From: Cellulomonas sp. NTE-D12 | GTDB taxonomy: Bacteria; Actinomycetota; Actinomycetes; Actinomycetales; Cellulomonadaceae | Assembly: GCF_027923705.1 (NCBI RefSeq) | Contig: NZ_AP026442.1 | Coordinates: 2,542,001 to 2,606,000 of the forward strand | Direction of reading: 5' to 3' | Length of the DNA stretch: 64,000 nt | In this document: positions 7,675 through 15,340 of the stretch, one piece after another | Position numbering within the stretch: position 1 is the stretch's first letter | Layout: each line of letters starts with the position of its first letter | The notes under the pieces: model-generated | Seen by the model: only the letters and a program-made list of their open reading frames with translations | The model's database searches: none | Told to the model about the DNA's origin: nothing | Translations under genes and position numbers: made by a program

Positions 7675-9252
7675 TCAGGCGGCTGCGCCGCTGTACTCCA
7701 GCACGCGGCACGACCGCTCAGGCGGGCTGCCGAGCTGCGGCGAGGTACCGGGCACCGGGCACGTCGCACCGGTGTCCACCCAGCCGGGCCGGGTCCAGTA
7801 GTCCAGGTACGTCCGGCACACGTCGAGCGTGTCGTTCACGCACATCGCCCGCGGCGGTTGGCCCGGCCGAGCCAGCTCGGCGTCGAAGGCGCGGTGGTAG
7901 GCCGCCGGGTCTCCGCCGCTCTTGAACGCGACGACGAACGCGGCGTGCCGCCCGTCCGTCAGCGCCCGGTGCAGCACGGGCCACATGTCCCAGTAGTAGC
8001 CACTGATGAACGTGATGCCGTTGGCGCGGGCGAAGTCCGCGGTCGCACGCGTCTGGACGAGGACGGTGGCGTTCGACGGTGCGCTCACCGGTCCGACGAG
8101 CGCAAGGCCGGCGGCAACAGCCGTCGCGCCGACCGCGATGCCGCGGACGACGGAGGCTCTGACGCCACCGGCGCGGACCCTCGGCGCGTAGGTGACCGCC
8201 AGCTGCGTCAGCGCGACGAGTGCGGCGGCGACCGAGGCCGCCAGCGCGACGAGCAGCAGGACGACGACGGGGAAGAAGTAGCGGACGACGAAACCGTTCT
8301 CCGCGACCCACGGGTTTCCCGTGAACACCGCCCAGTACAGGCCACCGAACGCGGTGGCGAGACCGAGGCGAGGCAGCAGCGCCGAGCGGCGGTCGGACGG
8401 CACCAGCACCAGGCACAGCGCCGCGACCACCAGGAGGGCGATGAACCGCACGGGCCGGAACGCCTCGAAGATCGACGTCACGGAGTGCGACGCGCCGTTG
8501 ACCAGAGCCGGCAGGTCGAAGCGGAAGTACTCCTGGTTGGCATCCGGGATGGGACCGGCGTTCCCCCCGAACTTCGCGGAGAGGAGCGCCCAGACGCCGA
8601 ACCACACGCCCCAGACGACGCCGAACACGGGCCACCGCACCCACTGCCGGCGACGCACCGCCTCGATCACCGCGAGGAACGCGGCACCGAGGATGGTGGA
8701 CTGGTTGACGCCGACCGCGACGCCGACGAGCGCCACCGCGAGCAGCATCGTCCACCAGGTCCGGCGCTTCCAGAGCAGGAACGCGCCGAGGGCGGCGCCC
8801 CAGGAGACCGAGTACGGCTGGCTCTCGAGGGCGAAGATGTGCAGCTTCGCCGGAGCCATGACGGCGTGCACGGACGCGGTCATCACCAGGAAGAGCAGGG
8901 CGGTGGGCCAGATGCCACGCGCGCCGGTCACCACCCTCGAGCCCATCGACGCGAGGAGCAGCAGGACGACGTGGAACGCGACCGCGTTGATCATCAGGCA
9001 CAGCACCAGGTTGGCGACGGGGTTCGCCACCGGGCTGGCCAGCGCCGACACCAGCGCCGCGAAACGGTTCTGACCCCAGAAGAACAGATCGACGTCCTGC
9101 ACCGACATCACGGACTGCTGGACGCCGTCGGCCTGGAGGTAGTCGACCGTGTAGCGCACGACGGTCGCCGCCGAGAGCAGCAGGACGGCTAGCACGACGA
9201 GGGCGGCGGCCCACCTGGACCGAGAGCCGCCGGCTGCAGCGCGCACTTCCAT
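7675..9252 (-). CDS. Large polytopic membrane protein, possible GT-C-type enzyme
   Basis: A 525-residue integral membrane protein with about ten to eleven hydrophobic segments and a ~110-residue hydrophilic C-terminal part, predicted extracellular, rich in aromatic and cysteine residues (AMCVNDTLDVCRTYLDYW, then CPVPG and SCRVLEY). The layout (many helices, an acidic pair VQDVDLF in the first loop, a soluble C-terminal domain) resembles polyprenyl-phosphate-sugar dependent GT-C glycosyltransferases, but no diagnostic motif was recognised. ATG at 9252 was chosen because AGGAG sits six bases upstream; a start 20 codons earlier lacks this. It is divergent from a GT2 gene, which supports a glycan role. 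Confidence 0.7.
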   Translation of the reverse strand: MEVRAAAGGSRSRWAAALVVLAVLLLSAATVVRYTVDYLQADGVQQSVMSVQDVDLFFWGQNRFAALVSALASPVANPVANLVLCLMINAVAFHVVLLLLASMGSRVVTGARGIWPTALLFLVMTASVHAVMAPAKLHIFALESQPYSVSWGAALGAFLLWKRRTWWTMLLAVALVGVAVGVNQSTILGAAFLAVIEAVRRRQWVRWPVFGVVWGVWFGVWALLSAKFGGNAGPIPDANQEYFRFDLPALVNGASHSVTSIFEAFRPVRFIALLVVAALCLVLVPSDRRSALLPRLGLATAFGGLYWAVFTGNPWVAENGFVVRYFFPVVVLLLVALAASVAAALVALTQLAVTYAPRVRAGGVRASVVRGIAVGATAVAAGLALVGPVSAPSNATVLVQTRATADFARANGITFISGYYWDMWPVLHRALTDGRHAAFVVAFKSGGDPAAYHRAFDAELARPGQPPRAMCVNDTLDVCRTYLDYWTRPGWVDTGATCPVPGTSPQLGSPPERSCRVLEYSGAAA

Positions 9253-9429
9253 CTCACTCTCCTGGTCGACGGAGCCCGGCCCTGGTGGTCGGACCCGGGC
9301 GTGCGGGAGCACACAGGGCTCGCTCGGGAAGCCCTCATGCTAGGTCACCGCGACGGTCCGTCCCGCACGCCTCGACTACCCTGGGTCGGTCGCTGACCCT
9401 GCGGCCCGTCGCCAGCCCCGAGGTTCTCC

Positions 9430-10440
9430 ATGTCATCTGATCCACGCCCCGCTGCCGCGACCGTCGTCCCCTCGGACTGTGACCGGTGCGCCCAGGCGAC
9501 CGTCCTGCTGGTGGTTCCCTGCCACAACGAGCAGCAGACGGTCGGCGAGGTCGTGCGCGCCTTCCGCAAGGAGCTGCCGGACGTCGTCGTGCTCGTCGCC
9601 GACAACATGAGCACCGACGCGACGACGGAGCGCGCCCGGGAGGCCGGCGCGGACGTCATCCGCGTGCCGATCAAGGGCAAGGGCCGGGCGGTGCGCCGGC
9701 TGCTGGAGCACAGCAGCCACGACGTGACGCTGATGGTGGACGGCGACGCCACCTACGACCCGTCCGTCGCACGTGCGCTGGTCCACCTCGTGTTCTGCGA
9801 GGGCTACGACCTGGTCAACGTCTCGCGCGTCATCCAGGAGACCGCCGGTGACGAGTACCGGCGCGGGCACCAGTGGGGGAACAACGCGCTCACCACGTTG
9901 CAGAGGCGCCTCACCGGCATCGGGCTCCGCGACATCCTCACGGGGTACAAGGCCTTGAGCCGACGCTTCGTCGCCTCGATGCCGGTCCGGTCCCACGGCT
10001 TCCAGGTCGAGGTGGAGATCGCTGCGCACGCGGTCGCGCTCGACCTCGCCTACACCGAGATCCCCGGGGCCTACTCCGCCAGGCCGGAGGGCTCCGTGTC
10101 GAAGCTCTCCACCTATGCCGACGGTTGGGCCATCCTGAGGTCGATCCTGCGCCTCTACCGGGACAACCGGCCCCTGCCTGCCTTCAGCCTGCTGGCGACG
10201 CCGTGGCTGCTCTTCAGCGCCGTGATGGTGGGCATCGCACTGGTCGACTACCTCCACACGGGCGCGGTTGCCAAGTTCCCGAGCCTGATCGCCGGTGTGG
10301 CCGCGTTCACCGTGGGGATGCTGCTCCTCACGGTCGGGTGGATCCTGGCCCGGACGCAGTCGCTGCGCCGGGACGAGCTGGCCCTGGCGGCAGCCAATGC
10401 GATCCGGGACGAGGAGTACCACCGCCACGTGCGGGGCTAG
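9430..10440 (+). CDS. Glycosyltransferase family 2, DPM/DPG-synthase-like, with C-terminal membrane helices
   Basis: A 336-residue GT-A enzyme. It has LLVVPCHNEQQTVGEVV, then VLVADNMSTDATTE, and the metal-binding region LMVDGDATYDP (the DxD equivalent). The GT2 domain covers residues 1-240; two hydrophobic segments (about 250-275 and 285-310) anchor it in the membrane, as in polyprenyl-phosphate glucose or mannose synthases that make lipid-linked sugars for external glycosyltransferases. ATG is preceded by GAGG. The neighbouring polytopic protein could be a user of such a lipid-linked sugar. The sugar is not predictable. Confidence 0.87.
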   Translation: MSSDPRPAAATVVPSDCDRCAQATVLLVVPCHNEQQTVGEVVRAFRKELPDVVVLVADNMSTDATTERAREAGADVIRVPIKGKGRAVRRLLEHSSHDVTLMVDGDATYDPSVARALVHLVFCEGYDLVNVSRVIQETAGDEYRRGHQWGNNALTTLQRRLTGIGLRDILTGYKALSRRFVASMPVRSHGFQVEVEIAAHAVALDLAYTEIPGAYSARPEGSVSKLSTYADGWAILRSILRLYRDNRPLPAFSLLATPWLLFSAVMVGIALVDYLHTGAVAKFPSLIAGVAAFTVGMLLLTVGWILARTQSLRRDELALAAANAIRDEEYHRHVRG

Positions 10441-10451
10441 CTCCTGACCCG

Positions 10452-10464
10452 CCGAGCTTCTCGG
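10452..10464. terminator. Short hairpin between convergent genes
   Basis: CCGAG-CTT-CTCGG forms a 5 bp stem with a 3-base loop, between the GT2 stop and the stop of the minus-strand DUF4214 gene. It could be a weak bidirectional terminator. It straddles the left end of the 641-base repeat. Confidence 0.25.
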
Positions 10465-11100
10465 TTCCTGGTCACGGGTACCGGGTGATGGCGCGCTGCC
10501 AGTACTCGGTGGAACCCGCGATACCGACCCGGACCGCGGACTCACCCTGGGCCAGCATCACCTGCGCCCAATACACCATCCCGTTCCACTCCGGCGCCCG
10601 ACCCAAGAACGTCTGGTAGTACGCCGCCGACCGCTGCTGGGCCGCCTCCATCGACTGCCACACCGTGTACGCCACACCACCACGGCCCAACGACGGCACC
10701 CGCGCCACCCAGTACGCCACCTCCGCCGCCGACGGCTCCCGACCCAGCATCCGCTCGTACAACCGCGTCACGAACGCGTGATCCTCGTTACCCGCCAACA
10801 GGTAGAACTCCGGCGACTCGTAGAACAACCGCGCCACATCATCAGGACCCACCCGGCCCTGCTGGATCGCCGTCACCCACCCCGCCAGACCCGACGCATC
10901 CGGATCACGACCCAGCACCTGCTTGTACGCCGCCGTCACCCGCAGCTGGGCATACTCCGTCGAGCCGGTCAACGCCGTCACCATCTGCCCCGCAGACGCA
11001 CCCGACACCACCAGACCAGCCCAACCCTCGACCCCAGCCGGCTCACCCTCACGACCCAGCAGATCCACGTACAACGCCCGCACCAACGACCGCGCCGCCG
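10460..11100 (-). repeat. 641-base direct repeat, copy 1 (DUF4214 cassette)
   Basis: Copy 1 of a direct repeat whose partner is at 12606-13246 (offset exactly 2146). Comparing by eye, only two positions differ (10514 A against 12660 C; 10640 G against 12786 A) and both are synonymous. The repeat covers the whole DUF4214 coding part, the stop codon and 12 bases beyond. There are no transposase, terminal inverted repeats or target duplications. Confidence 0.97.
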
Positions 11101-11929
11101 GCATGAGGTCGGTCGAGGAGCCGAACCAGTCGTTGAAGTAGTTCCAGAAGTTCCGGTTCCCGTAGGCGGAGCAGGCGTCACCGGTGCCGTATCCGGCTGC
11201 CAGCGCGGCGGCGTTCGGCTGGTACGGCGTGTAGTTGTACAGACCGGCGGTCGCCTGGTTCTCGATGACGACCTGCGACGAACCGCAGTCCTTGTTCGGG
11301 TTGTAGAGGATCGTGTTCGTCAGTCCGGCGCGGTAGCCGAAGGCCGTCGGGTTCAGCGCGTAGTTCTTGAACTGCCACGCCGCCTGGTACACCTGGTTGA
11401 AGAACCCGTAGTACTTGCTGTCGCACACGGACGTGTCCGGGCAGCCGTACCCCATCGCCTTCTGGTAGCGGGACGCGACCGCTGCCGCGCCCGTGGTCGT
11501 CACCAGCCCCTGCTCCTTCTGCAGGATCACGAGGATGACCTGGGGGTTGATGCCGCAGGAGGCGCCGACCTTGGCGATGATCGCCGAGGCGAGCTCGTCC
11601 GTCGCGCCGGTGTACCCACCGGGGCACCGGTTGTCGGGGGTCCGGGTGTTCGTGGTGGTCCGGTAGTTCTTCAGGCACGCGGTGCCGTCCGCACCGACGG
11701 TGCACCCGGACCCCTTGGCGTCGAGGAACTGCTGGACGTTGGTCTGCCCCCACACGGTTCCGGCGAAGAACACCGAGTCGCTGATGATGTTGCCCGCGCG
11801 GAACATCGCGAGGTTGGCCGCGGTCGACGGTGCTGCGGGCGCGGAGACGAGCGTCGCCGCGATGGCGACGACCGCAGCGGCGGCCGCCCCCACCCGTGCG
11901 ACGAGACCGAGACGCGAGCGCACCTTCAC
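10472..11929 (-). CDS. Secreted lysozyme-like protein with C-terminal DUF4214 domain
   Basis: A 485-residue exported protein. An alanine-rich signal peptide (about residues 1-35) is followed by a ~230-residue cysteine-rich domain (FRAGNIISDSVFF, GASCGINPQVILVILQKEQG, YYGFFNQVYQAAWQFKNY, CSAYGNRNFWNYFNDWFGS). Such domains are common in actinobacteria, often labelled hemagglutinin; the ILQKEQG helix with its glutamate and the W-Q-F-K pattern resemble the lysozyme superfamily, so peptidoglycan cleavage is likely but inferred. Residues 277-485 are a DUF4214 domain with four repeats of Y-x4-LGR-x7-8-W. GTG at 11929 overlaps the upstream lipoprotein stop (GTGA), so the two are translationally coupled. 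The C-terminal domain is identical to that of the amidase two genes upstream. Confidence 0.85.
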   Translation of the reverse strand: MKVRSRLGLVARVGAAAAAVVAIAATLVSAPAAPSTAANLAMFRAGNIISDSVFFAGTVWGQTNVQQFLDAKGSGCTVGADGTACLKNYRTTTNTRTPDNRCPGGYTGATDELASAIIAKVGASCGINPQVILVILQKEQGLVTTTGAAAVASRYQKAMGYGCPDTSVCDSKYYGFFNQVYQAAWQFKNYALNPTAFGYRAGLTNTILYNPNKDCGSSQVVIENQATAGLYNYTPYQPNAAALAAGYGTGDACSAYGNRNFWNYFNDWFGSSTDLMPAARSLVRALYVDLLGREGEPAGVEGWAGLVVSGASAGQMVTALTGSTEYAQLRVTAAYKQVLGRDPDASGLAGWVTAIQQGRVGPDDVARLFYESPEFYLLAGNEDHAFVTRLYERMLGREPSAAEVAYWVARVPSLGRGGVAYTVWQSMEAAQQRSAAYYQTFLGRAPEWNGMVYWAQVMLAQGESAVRVGIAGSTEYWQRAITRYP

Positions 11930-12600
11930 GGGACCACAACCTCCACCACGGACGACGTCCCTCGAGAGGTCGCTGACGAGTACTGGACCGATGCCTTCCA
12001 GGTGCCGGACGTCTGCACCGCCACCGCCAGCTGACCGCACGCCGTCGTCTTGGCGTCGGCCACGGCGTTGCGGCTGGAGGTGAAGTGCGCGCCGGCAGGT
12101 CCGTCGACCGTCACCGTGCACTGGCCGCCGTTCTCCACGAGGTTCGCGACGTAGGCACCGACGACGATCGTCCCGTTCGACTGCTGCCACCCCGAGTACG
12201 TCGTGATCACCGGGACCTGCTGACGGGTGTCCGGACCCGTCCGCGTCGGCGTCGGGCTCGGCGTCGCGCTGGCCGAGGCGGAGGGCGTCGACGCCGGGCG
12301 CGTCAGCGTCGGCGTCGGGGAGGCCGTCGGCGTCGGCGAGTCGGCTGGTGCGCTCTCACTGGGCACAGCAGAGGCCGACGAGGCGGGTCCCCCCGACGTC
12401 GGCTCCACGGTCGCTGCGGTGCCCGCGGCACAGCCGGCCAGGAGCGCCCCGGCCGAGAGCAGCGGGAGGACGGCCCTGGCCGCGCGCCGGGCGGGCGTCG
12501 GGGACGGCGGCGTCTTCACGAGGCGCCATGCTGCCAGCGCGTCCCGAAGGAGTCGGAGGACGCGCCGCACGAGCCCGAAATGCCCCGGTGCGCCGATCAT
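11926..12600 (-). CDS. Ser/Thr/Pro-rich lipoprotein, middle gene of wall-hydrolase operon
   Basis: A lipoprotein of about 224 residues with no recognised family. A lipobox LLAGC is followed by a ~75-residue low-complexity Ser/Thr/Pro/Ala linker and a ~100-residue beta-rich C-terminal domain (VPVITTYSGWQQSNG, then two cysteines, ending in SSVVEVVVP) resembling an immunoglobulin-like fold. Start is uncertain: ATG at 12600 gives a long 56-residue lead before the cysteine; GTG at 12519 gives a more usual 29-residue signal peptide; GTG at 12621 overlaps the upstream stop as GTGA. It sits between two DUF4214 genes and is coupled to the second, so it may help tether or regulate them; this is inference. 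Confidence 0.7.
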   Translation of the reverse strand: MIGAPGHFGLVRRVLRLLRDALAAWRLVKTPPSPTPARRAARAVLPLLSAGALLAGCAAGTAATVEPTSGGPASSASAVPSESAPADSPTPTASPTPTLTRPASTPSASASATPSPTPTRTGPDTRQQVPVITTYSGWQQSNGTIVVGAYVANLVENGGQCTVTVDGPAGAHFTSSRNAVADAKTTACGQLAVAVQTSGTWKASVQYSSATSRGTSSVVEVVVP

Positions 12601-12605
12601 GAGCG

Positions 12606-13246
12606 CTCGGTTCCTGGTCACGGGTACCGGGTGATGGCGCGCTGCCAGTACTCGGTGGACCCCGCGATACCGACCCGGACCGCGGACTCACCCTGGGCCA
12701 GCATCACCTGCGCCCAATACACCATCCCGTTCCACTCCGGCGCCCGACCCAAGAACGTCTGGTAGTACGCCGCCGACCGCTGCTGAGCCGCCTCCATCGA
12801 CTGCCACACCGTGTACGCCACACCACCACGGCCCAACGACGGCACCCGCGCCACCCAGTACGCCACCTCCGCCGCCGACGGCTCCCGACCCAGCATCCGC
12901 TCGTACAACCGCGTCACGAACGCGTGATCCTCGTTACCCGCCAACAGGTAGAACTCCGGCGACTCGTAGAACAACCGCGCCACATCATCAGGACCCACCC
13001 GGCCCTGCTGGATCGCCGTCACCCACCCCGCCAGACCCGACGCATCCGGATCACGACCCAGCACCTGCTTGTACGCCGCCGTCACCCGCAGCTGGGCATA
13101 CTCCGTCGAGCCGGTCAACGCCGTCACCATCTGCCCCGCAGACGCACCCGACACCACCAGACCAGCCCAACCCTCGACCCCAGCCGGCTCACCCTCACGA
13201 CCCAGCAGATCCACGTACAACGCCCGCACCAACGACCGCGCCGCCG
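12606..13246 (-). repeat. 641-base direct repeat, copy 2 (DUF4214 cassette)
   Basis: Copy 2 of the repeat at 10460-11100. It ends abruptly at 13246, where the amidase linker begins, and at 12606 just past the stop codon. Coding-strand codons in the repeat often end in T (GGT, CGT, GAT, GCT) and include TTG, unlike the C/G-ending codons of the flanking domains. Confidence 0.97.
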
Positions 13247-14558
13247 CATAGCGCTGCGCCGAGTTGGCCGCTGCGGCGGTCGCCCGGATGGTGCCGAGCG
13301 CGGCGTATCCCTGGTCACCCGGGCAGTCGGTGTAGTCGACGTCCCGGTGGCCCATCACGCGTGGCAGCGTCACCGTCTGGTTCGCGTACCGCGACGTCTC
13401 ACCGCCGGCCGTGTACTGCTGGTACGTGCCGTTCGGGTCGATCCCGTACGCGCCCAGACGCCAGCCGATGATGCGCCCGACGGCGTCCACCATGGCCGCG
13501 CTGGGCGTCTGCGTCGAGAAGGTCCCGAGCATCGCGACCCCGACGGTTCCCGTGTTGAAACCACCGGCGTGAACACCCACGACGGCCTCGGTCATGCTGT
13601 TGGCGCGGCCCTCGTAGATGTTTCCCCACTTGTCGACGACGAAGTTGTAGCCGATGTCGCACCAGCCGCGGGAGTCGATGTGGTACGCCTGGTCGTTCCG
13701 GATCTGCTGCTCCGCCTCGGCCATGGTGGTGTAGGTGTTCGCGTTCGCGGTGTGGTGCACCACGGCGCCGACAAGAGCCGGCGCCACGTCCGGCGTGCAC
13801 ACCTGAGGCCGAGCGCCCCACTGGTCTCGCGTCACGATCGTGGGTGCCAGGACGTCCGAGCGGACCATGCCGGACCGCGACGTCCGGTACGCGGCGGGGC
13901 TCGCGGTCGTCGTCGACGTCGGGCTGGAGCCGACGAGCGCGAGGCGCACGTCCGCGGCGGACGCCTTGCTGCTCGCCTTGAAGGAGATCTGCAGCGCGTC
14001 CGCGCCGCCGACCCAGACCGAGTCGGTCCCCGCCCGGGTCTGGTGCCGCGCGTCCGCCGAACCGCTGTCGGGTGCCGAGTCGCCCGCGTCGAACGGCTGC
14101 CAGGCGCTCCACTGCCCGTGGGAGCCCGTGCGGATCTGGGGCGCCAGCTCGGACGCCGGCACGTTCGTCGGCCACGTGAGGCCGACGGTCTGCACCCGCG
14201 CCGGGTCGACGGTCAGCGGCGGCGTCTCGACCCGACCGCCGGTCGAGGGACGGTCGGCAGCCACGGGGCTCTTCACCGGGTCGACCGGCGCGGCCGTGGG
14301 GCTTGCGCTCGGTGTGGGCGCCGCGCTGGGCGCCGGGGTCGGCGACGGCGTGGCCGCGACCACCACCGGCGTCTCGCGCACGGTCGCGCCCGGGTCGCCG
14401 TCGGGCGCCGGGGTGCTCGTGGCGGGGGTGCTGGTCGCGGGGACGCTCACGACGGGGAGGTCGACCGCGTGCGCCCTCTGCGGCACGCCTTGCACCAGGC
14501 TGCCGGTGACCACGGCGGCAAGAATCAGACAGACACGATAAATCGGACTTTTCGCCAT
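12618..14558 (-). CDS. Secreted N-acetylmuramoyl-L-alanine amidase (PGRP type) with C-terminal DUF4214 domain
   Basis: A 646-residue exported amidase expected to cut the bond between MurNAc and L-Ala in peptidoglycan. In order: a signal peptide ending near PQRAHA; a long Pro/Ala/Thr linker; a ~100-residue beta-rich region; a PGRP/Amidase_2 domain (about residues 240-415) starting IVTRDQWGARPQ, with zinc ligands His in VVHHTAN (about 266), His in MGHRD and Cys in DYTDCPGD; then DUF4214 (437-646). ATG at 14558 has GGAATTG upstream; an earlier in-frame start would add 20 uncharged residues before the signal peptide. It is first gene of a three-gene operon. The DUF4214 part is a 639/641-base match to that of the last gene. 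Confidence 0.9.
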   Translation of the reverse strand: MAKSPIYRVCLILAAVVTGSLVQGVPQRAHAVDLPVVSVPATSTPATSTPAPDGDPGATVRETPVVVAATPSPTPAPSAAPTPSASPTAAPVDPVKSPVAADRPSTGGRVETPPLTVDPARVQTVGLTWPTNVPASELAPQIRTGSHGQWSAWQPFDAGDSAPDSGSADARHQTRAGTDSVWVGGADALQISFKASSKASAADVRLALVGSSPTSTTTASPAAYRTSRSGMVRSDVLAPTIVTRDQWGARPQVCTPDVAPALVGAVVHHTANANTYTTMAEAEQQIRNDQAYHIDSRGWCDIGYNFVVDKWGNIYEGRANSMTEAVVGVHAGGFNTGTVGVAMLGTFSTQTPSAAMVDAVGRIIGWRLGAYGIDPNGTYQQYTAGGETSRYANQTVTLPRVMGHRDVDYTDCPGDQGYAALGTIRATAAAANSAQRYAAARSLVRALYVDLLGREGEPAGVEGWAGLVVSGASAGQMVTALTGSTEYAQLRVTAAYKQVLGRDPDASGLAGWVTAIQQGRVGPDDVARLFYESPEFYLLAGNEDHAFVTRLYERMLGREPSAAEVAYWVARVPSLGRGGVAYTVWQSMEAAQQRSAAYYQTFLGRAPEWNGMVYWAQVMLAQGESAVRVGIAGSTEYWQRAITRYP

Positions 14559-14645
14559 GGCCGCAATTCCAGACAGCAGGTGACAGTTGCCACTGAAGGG
14601 TCGCCGCCACGACGCCACGCGTCAAGAGCGAAACGCACAACGAAA

Positions 14646-15221
14646 TCAGTTCGATGCCTCAGAGCTCGTTCTACCACCGGACCGAGCCGCCTGGGGCCCG
14701 GATGGCGGGCGAAAGACGAACGTGCGGTAGGTCACAAAGCGGAAGAGCGTGGCCAGCCCGAAGCCGACGACATTCCCGGCGACATTGTCGGCCGCCGGCG
14801 ACGTAAATCCGAGCAGATCGTGAGAAACCCACAGCGTGCCGACGGCGATCACCATGCCGGCGAGGGAGAAGGCGAAGAACAGCACCGCCTCCCGGCCGGT
14901 GTCCCGGCCACGGCGGTGGGCGAAGACGAAGTGCCTGTTGCCGAGCCACGTCACCACGGTCGCCACAGCCACCGACACAGTCTTGGCGGCTACCGGCGGC
15001 AGGCCGTGCGGCAGCCCGAAGGCGAGGAGGTTGAACAGTCCGGCGTCCACCAGGTACGCGACAGCGCCCACGGCGCCGAAGCTCGCGACCTCTCGCCCGA
15101 CCTGCCGCCATGCTGCCCGAGGACCCTGCACCAGTCCCCCCGTCGCCAGGCCCCTGCGGTCACGCACGCGACCGCCCCCGTCTCTGGGACCAGAAGCGTA
15201 CGGCGTCGGGCGATCGGCCAC
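14646..15221 (-). CDS. GtrA family membrane protein
   Basis: A 191-residue protein with four transmembrane segments in the GtrA pattern: EVASFGAVGAVAYLVDAGLF (helix 1), AAKTVSVAVATVVTWLGNRHFVF (helix 2 with the conserved NRxFVF), then two more, ending FRFVTYRTFVF. GtrA proteins are thought to flip polyprenyl-phosphate-linked sugars or assist their transfer. The N-terminal ~35 residues are polar and poorly conserved in such proteins, so the true start may lie downstream of GTG 15221. It is upstream of, and same strand as, the amidase operon (87-base gap), and divergent from a glycosyltransferase. Confidence 0.85.
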   Translation of the reverse strand: MADRPTPYASGPRDGGGRVRDRRGLATGGLVQGPRAAWRQVGREVASFGAVGAVAYLVDAGLFNLLAFGLPHGLPPVAAKTVSVAVATVVTWLGNRHFVFAHRRGRDTGREAVLFFAFSLAGMVIAVGTLWVSHDLLGFTSPAADNVAGNVVGFGLATLFRFVTYRTFVFRPPSGPQAARSGGRTSSEASN

Positions 15222-15265
15222 CCGCTAGCCTCGTCACGCCCACGAGCACCGAACCTGGAGGACCC

Positions 15266-15328
15266 ATGACCACCGCTCGGGCCCTGGGAACGCCGAGGGC
15301 CGGCACCCGCACGGGACGCCTGACGTGA
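15266..15328 (+). CDS. Possible 20-residue upstream ORF before glycosyltransferase
   Basis: ATG at 15266 follows a good Shine-Dalgarno (GGAGG, four-base spacing) and a TAGCCT box at 15226-15231. It reads MTTARALGTPRAGTRTGRLT and stops at 15328, 12 bases before the glycosyltransferase GTG. It has no known relatives by eye. It may be a leader ORF that couples translation of the enzyme, which itself has no clear ribosome binding site. It could also be chance. Confidence 0.35.
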   Translation: MTTARALGTPRAGTRTGRLT

Positions 15329-15340
15329 CCGCCGGGACCG

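Noticed and set aside
10460..13246. Mobile element explanation for the 641-base repeat
   Set aside because: No transposase, terminal inverted repeats or target-site duplication, and the ends match domain and gene limits.
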